Shown here in pieces: positions 29,400 to 37,635 of a stretch of DNA of 64,000 nucleotides. The position numbers and the translations under genes are program-made. The number at the start of each line of letters is the position of its first letter. Positions within the stretch are counted from its first letter, which is position 1. The DNA is from Pseudomonadota bacterium (lineage in GTDB: Bacteria > Myxococcota_A > Polyangia > Haliangiales > Haliangiaceae): the NCBI GenBank assembly GCA_022360315.1, contig JAKSDA010000061.1:1-64000 (forward strand), read 5' to 3'. The notes beneath the pieces were generated by a model, which saw only the letters and a program-made list of their open reading frames with translations, was not told the DNA's origin and made no database searches.

Positions 29400-30371
29400 T
29401 CAAATCACGGGAAGGTGACGCTTGCCGTCGCCACCCCGACTGTCTTTCCTCCGTGTGGAGGCAAACATCGCAAAAGGTAGGGCTACTTTATTCGAATTAC
29501 AATCCTCACAGACGTTCATGCGCCCGAGCTGTCTGACTCGTGTCCGCATGATGGTGCGCAAATCGTCGCTATCGATGTGGCCAATATTCGATGTATGGCC
29601 AAAGTCCTGAAAGCAGCCCATAATCTCCCCTTTGTAGCTGATGCTGATGCTGCCATCGCCAACCGCGCAGTACTGCCGATTCTTCACCTTACCCGCCAGC
29701 ATGTTAAAAAGCAGCTTAAATTTGCCGATACCTGTACTGTATTCGCTCTCGGAAGCCGCAATCTCGAGGCACTCCATTAGCTCCTTGCGCCGTCGGTTGT
29801 GCTGCGAGGTCTCGATATCGCCGCCGCGATTCCACAGGGGAAGCAGTCGTAGCTCGCTATATCCAAGCCCGCGCAAATGCTCCACCGTTTCGGGCAGATG
29901 GTCGTAAATGACCGGACCACCGGTGAGGTGAACGATGACCTTGTCAGCTGCCGCCTCGGCAAGTGCAGCAATGTTCCGCCATATTTTGTCGAACTTCAGG
30001 CCGATATGTACCTGGTCAAACGTGGATTTGTGGATTGAACTCACAGAAAGGCGGATTACGTCGACATGGTCAACACATGCCCGAATATTTTTTTCCGTAA
30101 ATGTCACACCAGTTGTGGTGACGTTTGTCGGAGCATCGGCTTTCTCCATGATCTGCAATAGCTCGTGAAACTGGGGATGGATTGTCGGCTCCCCGCGCCC
30201 GGCGAGATCAACTTCCCATACGTAATCAGATTCGATCTGGGCGACTATTTTTTCCATCGTGTCCAGCGAGATATATCCATGATCCGCAATCTGATCCCGC
30301 GGACACATGCTACAAGACGCCGGACACGAGGGAGTCGCTTCGATATTTACCAGAATCTTCCTGCGAAACAT
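29400..30371 (-). CDS. Radical SAM enzyme with SPASM/twitch-like C-terminal cluster
   Basis: 323 residues. The radical SAM motif appears near the N-terminus as SCPASCSMC (Cys16, 20, 23), followed by VDLAGRGEPTIHP, the typical GEP element that contacts SAM. The C-terminus has QYCAVGDGSISIS..GEIMGC and later CEDCNSN, the Cys spacing of an auxiliary Fe-S cluster (SPASM or twitch). Enzymes of this build often modify peptides but also act on small molecules such as aminoglycosides. A possible 63-residue peptide gene lies directly upstream on the same strand. The substrate cannot be named. Confidence 0.85.
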   Translation of the reverse strand: MFRRKILVNIEATPSCPASCSMCPRDQIADHGYISLDTMEKIVAQIESDYVWEVDLAGRGEPTIHPQFHELLQIMEKADAPTNVTTTGVTFTEKNIRACVDHVDVIRLSVSSIHKSTFDQVHIGLKFDKIWRNIAALAEAAADKVIVHLTGGPVIYDHLPETVEHLRGLGYSELRLLPLWNRGGDIETSQHNRRRKELMECLEIAASESEYSTGIGKFKLLFNMLAGKVKNRQYCAVGDGSISISYKGEIMGCFQDFGHTSNIGHIDSDDLRTIMRTRVRQLGRMNVCEDCNSNKVALPFAMFASTRRKDSRGGDGKRHLPVI

Positions 30372-30500
30372 GAATTAATACCATCCGGTTACACGTATTG
30401 GTCGCATGCGCTCAGCAATGACGAAAGCGCGTTGTCAGACCGTTGTGCGGCGGCCACCTGCGGAGGTCGAGCCTCTACTGCGTTCTGCTGTGCCCTCGAC

Positions 30501-30692
30501 TCAGCGAACAGCCACTGGCTCAGAACTACCAAGCCCAGTGAGGGCCAGCGCCGCTACCACTGGACTTCGAAGACTCGAAGCAATTTTTGTGAAAGCAATC
30601 GGTTCTTCGCTCACGATGGCCTGCCAATAGAACTGCGGATATCGCCATAGGGCATGCAGATCTATCCGGCCAAAATCATTTACAATGGGCAT
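30501..30692 (-). CDS. Possible small peptide (candidate RiPP precursor), 63 aa
   Basis: A 63-codon frame lies between the ATP-grasp and SPASM-type radical SAM genes on their strand. It begins MPIVNDFGRIDLHALWRYP, has an aromatic-rich first half, an acidic SEEP, and a small-residue C-terminal half ending GLGSSEPVAVR. TATAAT lies 15 nt upstream of the ATG. The size, position next to two peptide-modifying enzyme types and promoter make a precursor peptide plausible. Against it: codon usage is not distinctive, there is no strong Shine-Dalgarno site, no known leader or core signature was recognised, and other short frames exist in this gap. Confidence 0.35.
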   Translation of the reverse strand: MPIVNDFGRIDLHALWRYPQFYWQAIVSEEPIAFTKIASSLRSPVVAALALTGLGSSEPVAVR

Positions 30693-30707
30693 TGTCTCGA
30701 CTCTATT

Positions 30708-30713
30708 ATTATA
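30708..30713 (-). promoter_or_regulatory. -10 box TATAAT before the 63-aa frame
   Basis: A perfect TATAAT on the minus strand, 15 nt from the ATG at 30692. Transcription would start about 7-9 nt before the ATG. There is no TTGACA-like -35; the palindrome at 30729-30749 occupies that position instead. Confidence 0.4.
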
Positions 30714-30728
30714 ACAGCGTCATAGTAT

Positions 30729-30749
30729 GAGATGGTACACCATCGTCTC
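30729..30749. promoter_or_regulatory. Near-palindrome, possible operator
   Basis: GAGATGGT-AC-ACCATC-G-TCTC forms an inverted repeat of 10 bp arms with one extra base. It sits in the -35 zone of the TATAAT at 30708-30713, inside the AT-rich gap 30700-30950. It could bind a dimeric regulator or form a hairpin. Confidence 0.3.
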
Positions 30750-30954
30750 TATGTGGACAATAGATACTTTATGTTCATTTTTTTTTAGTTTCATTGCCCA
30801 CATTTTAGTTTATCTGCAAAAATCGCTATAAAGAACAAGATTCCTGACCGGAATCACCGTCTCTATAAGGACGGATGTGCTGGTAAGCAATATTCTACCA
30901 TGAAGAAATAGAAAAAAGACTACTTCTCCCATCCGTATGGCCATAGCGCCACCA

Positions 30955-31923
30955 TTACTTACCCCTACCAAAGTACGAATTAATATATTGTACAAGGCAC
31001 GCTAATTTTTTTTCGTCGTTGCTGTATGCGGGGTCTGGTTCAGTTACAGGCATTTTGGTACCAGCTCGCATGGCAGATTCGACGAAAATTCCCATAATGG
31101 GATTCACTTCCAATATATATGTTTGGCCGTTGTCGATAGATTCGATCATATCGACAATGGTAGTAGTGACATTGAGAATCTTGGCCGCGCGAAGCGCGAT
31201 CTGTTGTCGTTCCGTAGTCGGCGGAATTGGCAACATGGCGCCACCTTGCGTGACATTGGTTTTGAAGCGATGGTTGCGACGGCGACTGTAGCCACCGATC
31301 ACCTCGTTGTTGAAAATCTCTACTCGATAGTCGTGCTCGCCAAATGGGATATACTTTTCGAAGTAATAGCTATCGACGTACGGCCGCGTGGTGAGTATGA
31401 AGTCCCACAGCATCTCCGCGGTATCGAACAACATGACGCCAATGGCGCCGTGATTCTGGCGCGGCTTGTACACCACTCGCCCCCACAGCTCGAATAATCG
31501 GTCGATGAATGACCGCTTCGTGCTCTTGTGCAGCAGAGCTGCCGGTGGCACATGCAAACCGTTGCGGCGCAGGATCGCGTTGGTGTGAAACTTGTCTCGC
31601 GCGGTGGTAAATGCGTTCCAATCGTTGAACACGTTTACGCCGGACAGTTCGAGAGCGCGGAGGATTTCGATCTGATATGGATTATGTTCATCGATATTCA
31701 TATGGTAGAGAATATCGAGGCTCGACAGGTCAAAGCCATCTACAGTGTACACACGCCCCTCGAGTACGTAGCACTGCCGCATGTCGAAATCCCACACTAC
31801 TCGATATCCCGCCTCGGTGAGTTGCCCGCGGAGGCGGTCGAGAATCGCCATTCCACCGTCATTGCGATACATCCATAAGCCGACCAAGCCTCGCGGTGAC
31901 GACTGTGTGAATGGATCGGCCAT
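30955..31923 (-). CDS. ATP-grasp ligase-like protein (RimK/YheC-type)
   Basis: 322 residues. The central region VVYKPRQNHGAIGVMLF looks like the ATP-grasp lysine and glycine-rich loop. YYFEKYIPFGEHDYRVEIFNNEVIGGYSRR matches the strand-turn bearing the ATP-binding and arginine residues, and TYILEVNPIMGIF contains the metal-binding ExN. The N-terminal third (ILYHMNIDEHNPYQIEILRALELSG) resembles the pre-ATP-grasp domain. The family joins a carboxylate to an amine or thiol. It is the first gene of the minus-strand block. An AT-rich 260 bp stretch follows it before the 63-aa frame. Whether it acts on a peptide or a free amino acid is unknown. Confidence 0.82.
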   Translation of the reverse strand: MADPFTQSSPRGLVGLWMYRNDGGMAILDRLRGQLTEAGYRVVWDFDMRQCYVLEGRVYTVDGFDLSSLDILYHMNIDEHNPYQIEILRALELSGVNVFNDWNAFTTARDKFHTNAILRRNGLHVPPAALLHKSTKRSFIDRLFELWGRVVYKPRQNHGAIGVMLFDTAEMLWDFILTTRPYVDSYYFEKYIPFGEHDYRVEIFNNEVIGGYSRRRNHRFKTNVTQGGAMLPIPPTTERQQIALRAAKILNVTTTIVDMIESIDNGQTYILEVNPIMGIFVESAMRAGTKMPVTEPDPAYSNDEKKLACLVQYINSYFGRGK

Positions 31924-32489
31924 GGTGTATTCAGCTCAAGAGAACAACTGATGAGGTTCTAGGTTAGACGGCCTCGTGTTGTCAATCAACGAAACTCATT
32001 ATCGACTGTCGCCAACTACGAGCTGTCCACTACGAACTGACCAACCCCTCCCAAAATAGCTTAGTTGGGTATGGCCAGCATCAGCTGGGTGGCATCTCGA
32101 AATGAGACGATGCACATCAGCCTAGCGTAATCAAGTTGCTAGCGAACCTGTGAGCGACTGCAATCTATGCCGAGCGGGTGATCATCCACGGGTCGGAAAA
32201 AGCAATGGTCGCTGAAAACCAGACCGCGCCAAGAACAAGGCCAGGTGACAACTTGTGAAGCTGGCCGACGGTCGGACCAGGGGGCCAGCACCCCATCAGG
32301 GGTATTTTCGAGCCACTTTGATGGCAGTATTTTTTGTGTCTTATATCACTTTAACAAGCGTGACGCGTTCGCCCGGGCTCCTGGCAAGCCATGCGACGTG
32401 ATGCTCTTTTTCGATCGAACGACCCGAGCGGTGGAATGTCGATTGCAAAGGAATGTGGAAGCTACATTGATTTCAACGAGGTAATGCAG
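31924..32489. other. Divergent intergenic region, no gene seen
   Basis: 566 bp between the ATP-grasp gene (minus) and the nitroreductase (plus). It has stop codons in all frames and no RNA-like fold that I can recognise. It probably contains the cluster promoter and marks the cluster boundary. Confidence 0.45.
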
Positions 32490-33515
32490 ATGACCGATGC
32501 CACCGCGCTCGAGGCGTGGAATGTTACTGCCACCGATTTCCCCAGATCGCGAACCACTCGAGAACAGCTGGCGTATCTGATCCGCTACGCAATCCTGGCG
32601 CCCAGCTCGCATAATACTCAGCCCTGGCAATTCCATATTGGAATGGACCATATCGATCTCTATGCAGATCGTTCTCGTTCTCTGGCGGTGATCGATCCCG
32701 ACCATCGCCAGCTGATCATGAGCTGCGGAGCTGCGCTACTCAATATGCGGGTAGCAGTGCGGCGATTTGGCTTTACTGGCCAGGTCGAGGTCATGCCCGA
32801 TCCCGATCGACCCGAGTTTCTCGCCCGTATCAAGCTCGGGCTGCCGGTAACGCCGGATAAGGGCGATTACGAGCTATTTGATGCCATTCCGCAACGCCAC
32901 ACCAACCGCCAGCCGTTCGAACTTCGTCCGGTGAGTTATCAGATCGCCGATCAGCTATCCAAAGCAGCGACCAACGAGCAGGCCTGGATGATCCGTCTCC
33001 ATCCCGATGCCAAGCAACAAGCTGCGGAACTGATCGCGGCCGCCGATAGGGTTCAGTTTCACGACAAGGAGTTTCGGCGTGAGCTCTCGCAGTGGCTCAG
33101 TCCTGCTCGCAGTGACCGGCGCGACGGTATTCCAGTTGAGGCCAAGCCAGGGCGTCCGATCATGAACGCGCCCATGGTGGTACGCACATTCGACATGGGC
33201 AATTCGGTCGCGGCGACAGAACACGGCCTGGCCACTGGCTCACCAGTCCTGATGGTTTTGGGCACCGAACTCGACGAGCCGCTCGACTGGTTGCGCAACG
33301 GCCAGGCCATGCAACGCGTGCTTTTGCTCGGACGGACCTACGGGATCTCTGCGTCTTTCCTCAATCAGGTACTCGAGATCGATCGTTTCCGCGCAGAGTT
33401 TGCGCAGCTTACCAGACGTGCTGGATATCCCCAGCTGGTCATGCGCATGGGATACGGTCCGCCCGCAATGCCGACGCCACGGCGGCCTGTGGAGGATGTG
33501 ATCACATGGAAGTAG
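32490..33515 (+). CDS. Acg-family FMN-binding nitroreductase-like protein
   Basis: 341 residues from the ATG at 32490. AILAPSSHNTQPWQFHI is the signature FMN-phosphate segment of nitroreductases of the Acg/TnmT kind, which are longer than the usual 200 aa enzymes and contain two pseudo-repeats. QRHTNRQPFEL in the middle and LNQVLEIDRFRAEF near the end are also typical of Acg-like proteins. Function may be flavin storage or stress-linked reduction. A GAGGT Shine-Dalgarno-like site 8 nt before 32490 decides the start; upstream in-frame ATGs at 32436 and 32484 have poorer spacing. The open frame reaches back to 32391. Confidence 0.82.
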   Translation: MTDATALEAWNVTATDFPRSRTTREQLAYLIRYAILAPSSHNTQPWQFHIGMDHIDLYADRSRSLAVIDPDHRQLIMSCGAALLNMRVAVRRFGFTGQVEVMPDPDRPEFLARIKLGLPVTPDKGDYELFDAIPQRHTNRQPFELRPVSYQIADQLSKAATNEQAWMIRLHPDAKQQAAELIAAADRVQFHDKEFRRELSQWLSPARSDRRDGIPVEAKPGRPIMNAPMVVRTFDMGNSVAATEHGLATGSPVLMVLGTELDEPLDWLRNGQAMQRVLLLGRTYGISASFLNQVLEIDRFRAEFAQLTRRAGYPQLVMRMGYGPPAMPTPRRPVEDVITWK

Positions 33516-33635
33516 GCCCGCTGCGGCCAATCGTGCGCAGCTGGGAGGACAAGATCCCCAGCGAAGCTTTTTCGCGGCTGTTGACTAGCCACGCACATTC
33601 TGCGGGTGTTGGAAGCGCCCCCCGGCCCGGCGAGG

Positions 33636-33641
33636 TACCAT
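33636..33641 (+). promoter_or_regulatory. -10-like box TACCAT before msrB
   Basis: TACCAT is 6 nt before the ATG at 33648. It overlaps a GAGGT that is too far (about 12 nt) to be an efficient Shine-Dalgarno site. It fits the leaderless arrangement seen elsewhere, but either reading is possible. Confidence 0.25.
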
Positions 33642-33647
33642 ACCGAC

Positions 33648-34043
33648 ATGAGCGAAAAGGTTGTAAAGTCCGACGCTGAATGGCAACAGCAACTCACCGA
33701 TGAGCAATATCGAGTAACTCGCCAGGCCGGCACCGAGCACGCATTCACCGGTCAATACTGGGACAACAAAGAAGCTGGAGCCTACTACTGCATCTGCTGT
33801 GGTGCCCATTTATTCGACTCCGACACCAAATACGAGTCGGGAAGCGGCTGGCCCAGCTTTACCTCACCAATCGATGAGGAAGGCGTCACTACACGGAATG
33901 ACACCAGTTATGGCATGGTGCGTACCGAGGTGCTGTGTAGCCAGTGCGATGCTCACCTCGGCCATGTATTTCCCGATGGCCCCAGACCGACCGGGCAACG
34001 CTACTGCATCAACTCAGCCGCGCTCTCGTTCAAGAAGCGCTGA
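33648..34043 (+). CDS. msrB: Peptide-methionine (R)-S-oxide reductase MsrB
   Basis: 131 residues. Two zinc CxxC pairs are in [11 protein letters not shown] (Cys48, Cys51) and [11 protein letters not shown] (Cys97, Cys100). The catalytic cysteine is in [12 protein letters not shown] (about Cys120), with SGSGWPSF and GHVFPDG as further family marks. It reduces methionine-R-sulfoxide in proteins, regenerated by thioredoxin. The ATG at 33648 is chosen because homologues start with a short polar leader before the SDAEWQ segment; the frame is open 14 codons upstream. It follows the nitroreductase by 132 bp on the same strand, so the two may share a redox-stress role. Confidence 0.95.
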   Translation: MSEKVVKSDAEWQQQLTDEQYRVTRQAGTEHAFTGQYWDNKEAGAYYCICCGAHLFDSDTKYESGSGWPSFTSPIDEEGVTTRNDTSYGMVRTEVLCSQCDAHLGHVFPDGPRPTGQRYCINSAALSFKKR

Positions 34044-34165
34044 CCCGGCAGGCTGCCCGCCGCAACATCGATTGACACAGAATATTCACACCAACGCTTC
34101 ACAATCGACAATCTGGGTGATGGCGCGACAGTGTTATGCAGACTCGGCCGGTTCTTTGCCGAGGT

Positions 34166-35974
34166 TCATTCGGCCGGGCCGTGTCGGTCGAGGGCCCGCT
34201 TGATAGATGCGTGCAGAACTTCGATGTCGAACGGTTTTTCGAGGCACTCGTTGGGTACACGATCGAGAAAGGTCTGTATCTCTCGTATCCGCGCGCCACC
34301 GGAGATAAAAACAATGCGCTCCTCCAGACCGGGCTGTGCTCGGGCCGATAGCTCGTAGAAATCTCGCCCACTCATGAGTGGCATCATCAGGTCACAAAGA
34401 ATGAGATCGAAGGTACGGTTCTGGCTGATAGACAGCGCTTCACGGGCGCTTGTCACTGCCACGACCTCGTGATCGCGCAGCGCATGCGACAGAATCTCCA
34501 GCATGATCGGCTCGTCATCAACAACCAGGATGCGCGCCCTGGCAATCGAGTCGCGCTGCGCGGAAGACGCCGCACTGTCTGCGTCCACGTCGGGTTCGGC
34601 GTGGTTTTCCACCACAGGCAGCCGCATCCTGGCAACGGTTCCTCCGCCCTCTGCGCCGCGCAGTTCGATCGTTCCGTCCATGCTGGTCACGATAGAATGA
34701 CAGATCGCCAGGCCGAGTCCGGTGCCGCGGTTGGGTGACTTGGTAGTGAAAAAGGGGTCGAACACCTTCTCCAGGACCTCCTCGGCAATTCCAGTACCAT
34801 TGTCGACGATTTCGGCGGTGACGTAGCCGTCCGGTTCAGGCTGCAGCGAAACCCGGATCTTCGGTTTGGCCACCCCCGCTTCGACCACTGCGTGCGCCGC
34901 GTTTTGGAGCAGGTTGAGAAACACCTGCTCCAGCTCGACTCGCTTGCCCATCACGAGTGGAACGTCGGCGAGTTCCATATCCAATGCAACCGCAGCCCCC
35001 ACACCATCTCCGATCATTTTCGCACACAGAGGCAGGACCTCGGCGAGGTTCAGAGGGCTGGACGGGGACTCGTCGGGTCGCGAAAAGAGCTTGATGTTGC
35101 GGACGATGCGCATGATGCGCTCGACTCCAATAGAAGCCGCGTCGAGCGCTCGTTCGACCGCGAGCACGCTGTCCTCGGGGATATCAACTTGGGCCTGATC
35201 CAGCTCAAATCGAATAATCTCGACCGCACCCGAGATGAAGTTGAGAGGATTGTTGATCTCGTGGCCAATCCCCGCGGCCAGCCGGCCCAGTGCTTCCAGG
35301 CGTTGCGCCCGGCGCAGTTCTTTCTCCACCCGAGAACGGTGGTCGATTTCCTGCCGTAACTGTATGTTGGCCTGCGCGAGCTCCTTGGTCCGCTCGGCGA
35401 CTCGCTCTTCCAGGACGCTCATGTGGCGCTCACCGTCCTGAATGAGTTGCCACTTCGTGGTCAGCGATGAGGCCAACTGCTGGACCTCGATCACGCTGAA
35501 CGGTTTCTTGAGGATGAGAACTCGATCGGTACCGCCCAATTTCTCGGTAATTTGCTCCCAGCTAAAATCCGAATAGGCAGTGCAAAGAACCACCTGAAGG
35601 TGGGGGTCCGTGCGGAGGAGCTCGGCCGCGGTCACGATGCCATTCCAACCAGGAGGCATTCGGATGTCTACAAAGGCGAGGGTATAAGGCCGACCGTTGG
35701 CGAGCGCGTCCAGGACACGACCGATCGCATCCTGCCCTTGATAGACTGAATCGAGCACAAATCGGATGCCGGCGTGCCTGGGAGCTTCCTCGAACAGAGC
35801 CGCATCCAGGGCTTGCAAAGTCCTGTCGTCGTCATCAGGACACAGAATCTTGTGGAAATCGTCGTGAATCGCCGGGTTGTCGTCCACGATCAAGATGCGT
35901 TGCGCATCCTCGGGGATGAGTTCCGAAAATTCGTTGACCATGATCGGAGCAGACTTTGAAAGTTCAGCAGCCAT
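34166..35974 (-). CDS. Hybrid histidine kinase: receiver - HisKA - HATPase - receiver
   Basis: 602 residues from the ATG at 35974. The N-terminal receiver carries the [14 protein letters not shown] signature and phospho-acceptor Asp103 ([10 protein letters not shown]). A coiled coil ([17 protein letters not shown]) leads to the HisKA domain, [14 protein letters not shown] with His238. The ATPase has LLQNAAHAV (N box), VDNGTGI and [13 protein letters not shown]. The C-terminal receiver begins [12 protein letters not shown] with phospho-acceptor in [12 protein letters not shown]. There is no transmembrane segment, so it is a cytoplasmic phosphorelay protein with receivers at both ends. The TTG at 36046 is an alternative, less likely start. 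The output regulator is not adjacent. It converges with msrB. Confidence 0.92.
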   Translation of the reverse strand: MAAELSKSAPIMVNEFSELIPEDAQRILIVDDNPAIHDDFHKILCPDDDDRTLQALDAALFEEAPRHAGIRFVLDSVYQGQDAIGRVLDALANGRPYTLAFVDIRMPPGWNGIVTAAELLRTDPHLQVVLCTAYSDFSWEQITEKLGGTDRVLILKKPFSVIEVQQLASSLTTKWQLIQDGERHMSVLEERVAERTKELAQANIQLRQEIDHRSRVEKELRRAQRLEALGRLAAGIGHEINNPLNFISGAVEIIRFELDQAQVDIPEDSVLAVERALDAASIGVERIMRIVRNIKLFSRPDESPSSPLNLAEVLPLCAKMIGDGVGAAVALDMELADVPLVMGKRVELEQVFLNLLQNAAHAVVEAGVAKPKIRVSLQPEPDGYVTAEIVDNGTGIAEEVLEKVFDPFFTTKSPNRGTGLGLAICHSIVTSMDGTIELRGAEGGGTVARMRLPVVENHAEPDVDADSAASSAQRDSIARARILVVDDEPIMLEILSHALRDHEVVAVTSAREALSISQNRTFDLILCDLMMPLMSGRDFYELSARAQPGLEERIVFISGGARIREIQTFLDRVPNECLEKPFDIEVLHASIKRALDRHGPAE

Positions 35975-36329
35975 CACCTTACCTGCCCTGAGGTCAGAGT
36001 CGTCGATAAAAATAGGCCACAAGGTGGGCGCCGTGGGATGGGCCAAACCCTTATGCTACAAATTGAGCCCATCGAGAGTCCAGTAATGAGAACCGTCGGG
36101 CCCGGCAAGCTCGCTCGATTTTTCGGGGTCGAGAGTGGTTATCAGGTTAGCCAGATCACCATCCGAACCCGAATAGGATTGATGGTGGGCTTATTTTAAT
36201 AATTGCTAATGAAGCCCACATTGTCGAGGGATTGATGTCGCAGAGTTCACGACAATGATGAAGGGGAAATTCAGTGTTGGCAACCACTTACAAGTGTCGG
36301 AAAGCGGGTCGCTGCGGCAGCTGACGCTG
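35975..36329. other. Intergenic region with an 8-bp hairpin
   Basis: 355 bp. GTGGGCTT at 36185-36192 and AAGCCCAC at 36212-36219 form a perfect 8-bp stem around an AT-rich loop, about 110 bp past the end of the cation-channel gene. There is no clear T-run, so it is only a possible terminator. No gene was seen. Confidence 0.35.
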
Positions 36330-37160
36330 TCATTCTGGGTTGTCGGGGGGAGCGAGGGGTTGGTCGGCCGTGTTGTTGGGGCGCAGCGCTCGGATCTCCT
36401 GGCGCAGCTGTCGGAGCTCTTCGGTGAGCACATCGATTCGTGCTTCTAGTGAGTCGGTATTGTCTGCGGTCATTTGATCGACGAATACTGCGTTGACCAG
36501 GGACAGGCCGAGGATGCCGCCGCCGAAGACGGCGACCATGAAGTAGATGCGGGCAAAAGCACTCCAGTACACGCCCGAATGCTCGGCGATGTGATCCGGA
36601 ATCTCGTACCAGCCTTCGATCGTGAACACCCGGAACATCGAGTAGCAGGCCCGCCACGGGGTACCAAAGTACATATCATCCGGGCTGGTCGAAAACAGCA
36701 CCACTGCGCCAAGTGCCATGATCACGTTGACCAGAACCACACCGAGGAACACACCAACCGAGGCCTTGAGCGAACGCAAAATGCCATGGGTCATGTGTTC
36801 GCGGCCGGGGATAAATCGAAACAGACGAAACAGGCGAAACAGACGAAACAGGCGCAGCGCAGTGAGGCTCGAGAACCAGCTCAGATCAACCCATGGTGTG
36901 AGCAAGACCGGTGTCGACAACACGATGATGATGAAGTCGAACTTATTCCAGTTGTAGCGCCAGTAATCTCGCCGGCCCTCTACGAGGATTTTGACCGCTG
37001 TTTCGAAGAGGAAGTACAGTACGCAAATGTAGTCGACGATGAACCACAGCGACTCCTCTGCGCTTTGCTCCTCGTAACCGCCCAGGAACAGCGCTAGCGA
37101 GTTGATGAGAATGATCCCCATCACCAGCCGTTCGTCGATCAGCTTGCGCAAGAACCTCAT
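36330..37160 (-). CDS. Voltage-gated cation channel (single-domain, BacNav-like)
   Basis: 276 residues with six transmembrane helices. The S4 voltage sensor is LRLFRLFRLFRLFRF, with Arg at positions 103, 106, 109, 112 and 115 in exact three-residue steps. S3 contains NKFDFIIIV. The pore loop reads VFTIEGWYEIP, close to the TLESW selectivity filter of bacterial sodium channels but with Gly for Ser. After S6 (FFMVAVFGGGILGLSLVNAVFV-like region) a C-terminal coiled coil (LEARIDVLTEELRQLRQEI) fits tetramer assembly. It probably forms a homotetrameric Na+ or Ca2+ channel. The gene begins 10 bp after the small zinc-ribbon gene, so the two are likely co-transcribed. Confidence 0.88.
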   Translation of the reverse strand: MRFLRKLIDERLVMGIILINSLALFLGGYEEQSAEESLWFIVDYICVLYFLFETAVKILVEGRRDYWRYNWNKFDFIIIVLSTPVLLTPWVDLSWFSSLTALRLFRLFRLFRLFRFIPGREHMTHGILRSLKASVGVFLGVVLVNVIMALGAVVLFSTSPDDMYFGTPWRACYSMFRVFTIEGWYEIPDHIAEHSGVYWSAFARIYFMVAVFGGGILGLSLVNAVFVDQMTADNTDSLEARIDVLTEELRQLRQEIRALRPNNTADQPLAPPDNPE

Positions 37161-37169
37161 CGCTACATA

Positions 37170-37574
37170 TCAACCGCCCAAATACAGGCCACATTCGCTG
37201 CATTCGCCGTTGACCAGCGGAGCGGCATGGCCGCATGCCGGGCAGGGCGGCTCGGCGTCGGGCTCCTGTTCAAGGCTGGAGTGCATGTCTTTTGGTTGAG
37301 CCAGAGTTACGGACCCGACCGTGCCCTCGCGAGCGAGCATTTCCAGCCAGTCCGATTGCATCAGTCTGGCCACCGCGGCTACATCGATCTCCCGAACCAG
37401 GAGGTGCGTTTTGGTCCCTCAGCCCTTGCCCTGTCCGGGAGGATGCCCTGCCGCTGCCGGGATATCCGCCTCCAGGCATTTCTTGACCAGCTCTTTGATG
37501 TAGGGGATGGGGCCCTGAGCGAGTGGGATCACATCGGCTTGCTGCAAAGCCTGGGTTGCATCGTGCACATCCAT
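37170..37574 (-). CDS. DUF2007-like zinc-ribbon protein with in-frame TGA: candidate selenoprotein
   Basis: One continuous frame runs from an ATG at 37574 (or 37583) through an in-frame TGA at 37419-37421 to the stop at 37170. The part before TGA includes VIPLAQGPIPYIKELVKKCL and ends PPGQGKG. The part after begins GTKTHLLVREIDVAAVARL and ends with a zinc ribbon, CPACGHAAPLVNGECSECG. Both halves read as one domain of the putative signal-transducing (DUF2007-like) kind plus ribbon. Without readthrough, the first possible downstream start is a GTG at 37373, which would cut the domain in half. A hairpin with a GGTTC loop lies 15 nt after the TGA. Selenocysteine at about residue 52 is therefore possible; a nonsense mutation (pseudogene) is the main alternative. 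It precedes the cation-channel gene by 10 bp. Confidence 0.6.
37389..37421 (-). promoter_or_regulatory. SECIS-like hairpin after the in-frame TGA
   Basis: On the minus strand, TGA (37421-37419) is followed by 15 nt, then CTCCT (37403-37399), loop GGTTC (37398-37394) and GGGAG (37393-37389). The loop starts with GG and lies about 20 nt past the TGA, as in bacterial SECIS elements. Outer pairing is imperfect. A competing stem, GGACCA with TGGTTC, overlaps it. Confidence 0.4.
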
Positions 37575-37581
37575 GCCTTGC

Positions 37582-37587
37582 ATTGTA
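37582..37587 (-). promoter_or_regulatory. -10-like box TACAAT before the zinc-ribbon gene
   Basis: TACAAT is followed by 7 nt and the ATG at 37574 on the minus strand, the same geometry as at the kinase genes. It favours 37574 over the ATG at 37583, which lies inside the box. Confidence 0.35.
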
Positions 37588-37621
37588 GGCAATTAGCCGG
37601 CCCCGGTGCACTGGGTTTTGA

Positions 37622-37627
37622 TATAGG
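37622..37627 (+). promoter_or_regulatory. -10-like box TATAGG before the Hsp70-family gene
   Basis: TATAGG is 8 nt before the GTG start at 37636. The divergent promoter region shared with the zinc-ribbon gene is only about 60 bp, and neither gene has a Shine-Dalgarno site. Confidence 0.3.
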
Positions 37628-37635
37628 CTGCCCTC

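Noticed and set aside
30810..30995. 61-codon minus-strand frame overlapping the end of the ATP-grasp gene, as an alternative precursor peptide
   Set aside because: It overlaps the ATP-grasp gene by about 40 bp, is unusually hydrophobic and AT-rich, and lacks a promoter or ribosome site; the 63-aa frame is a better candidate.
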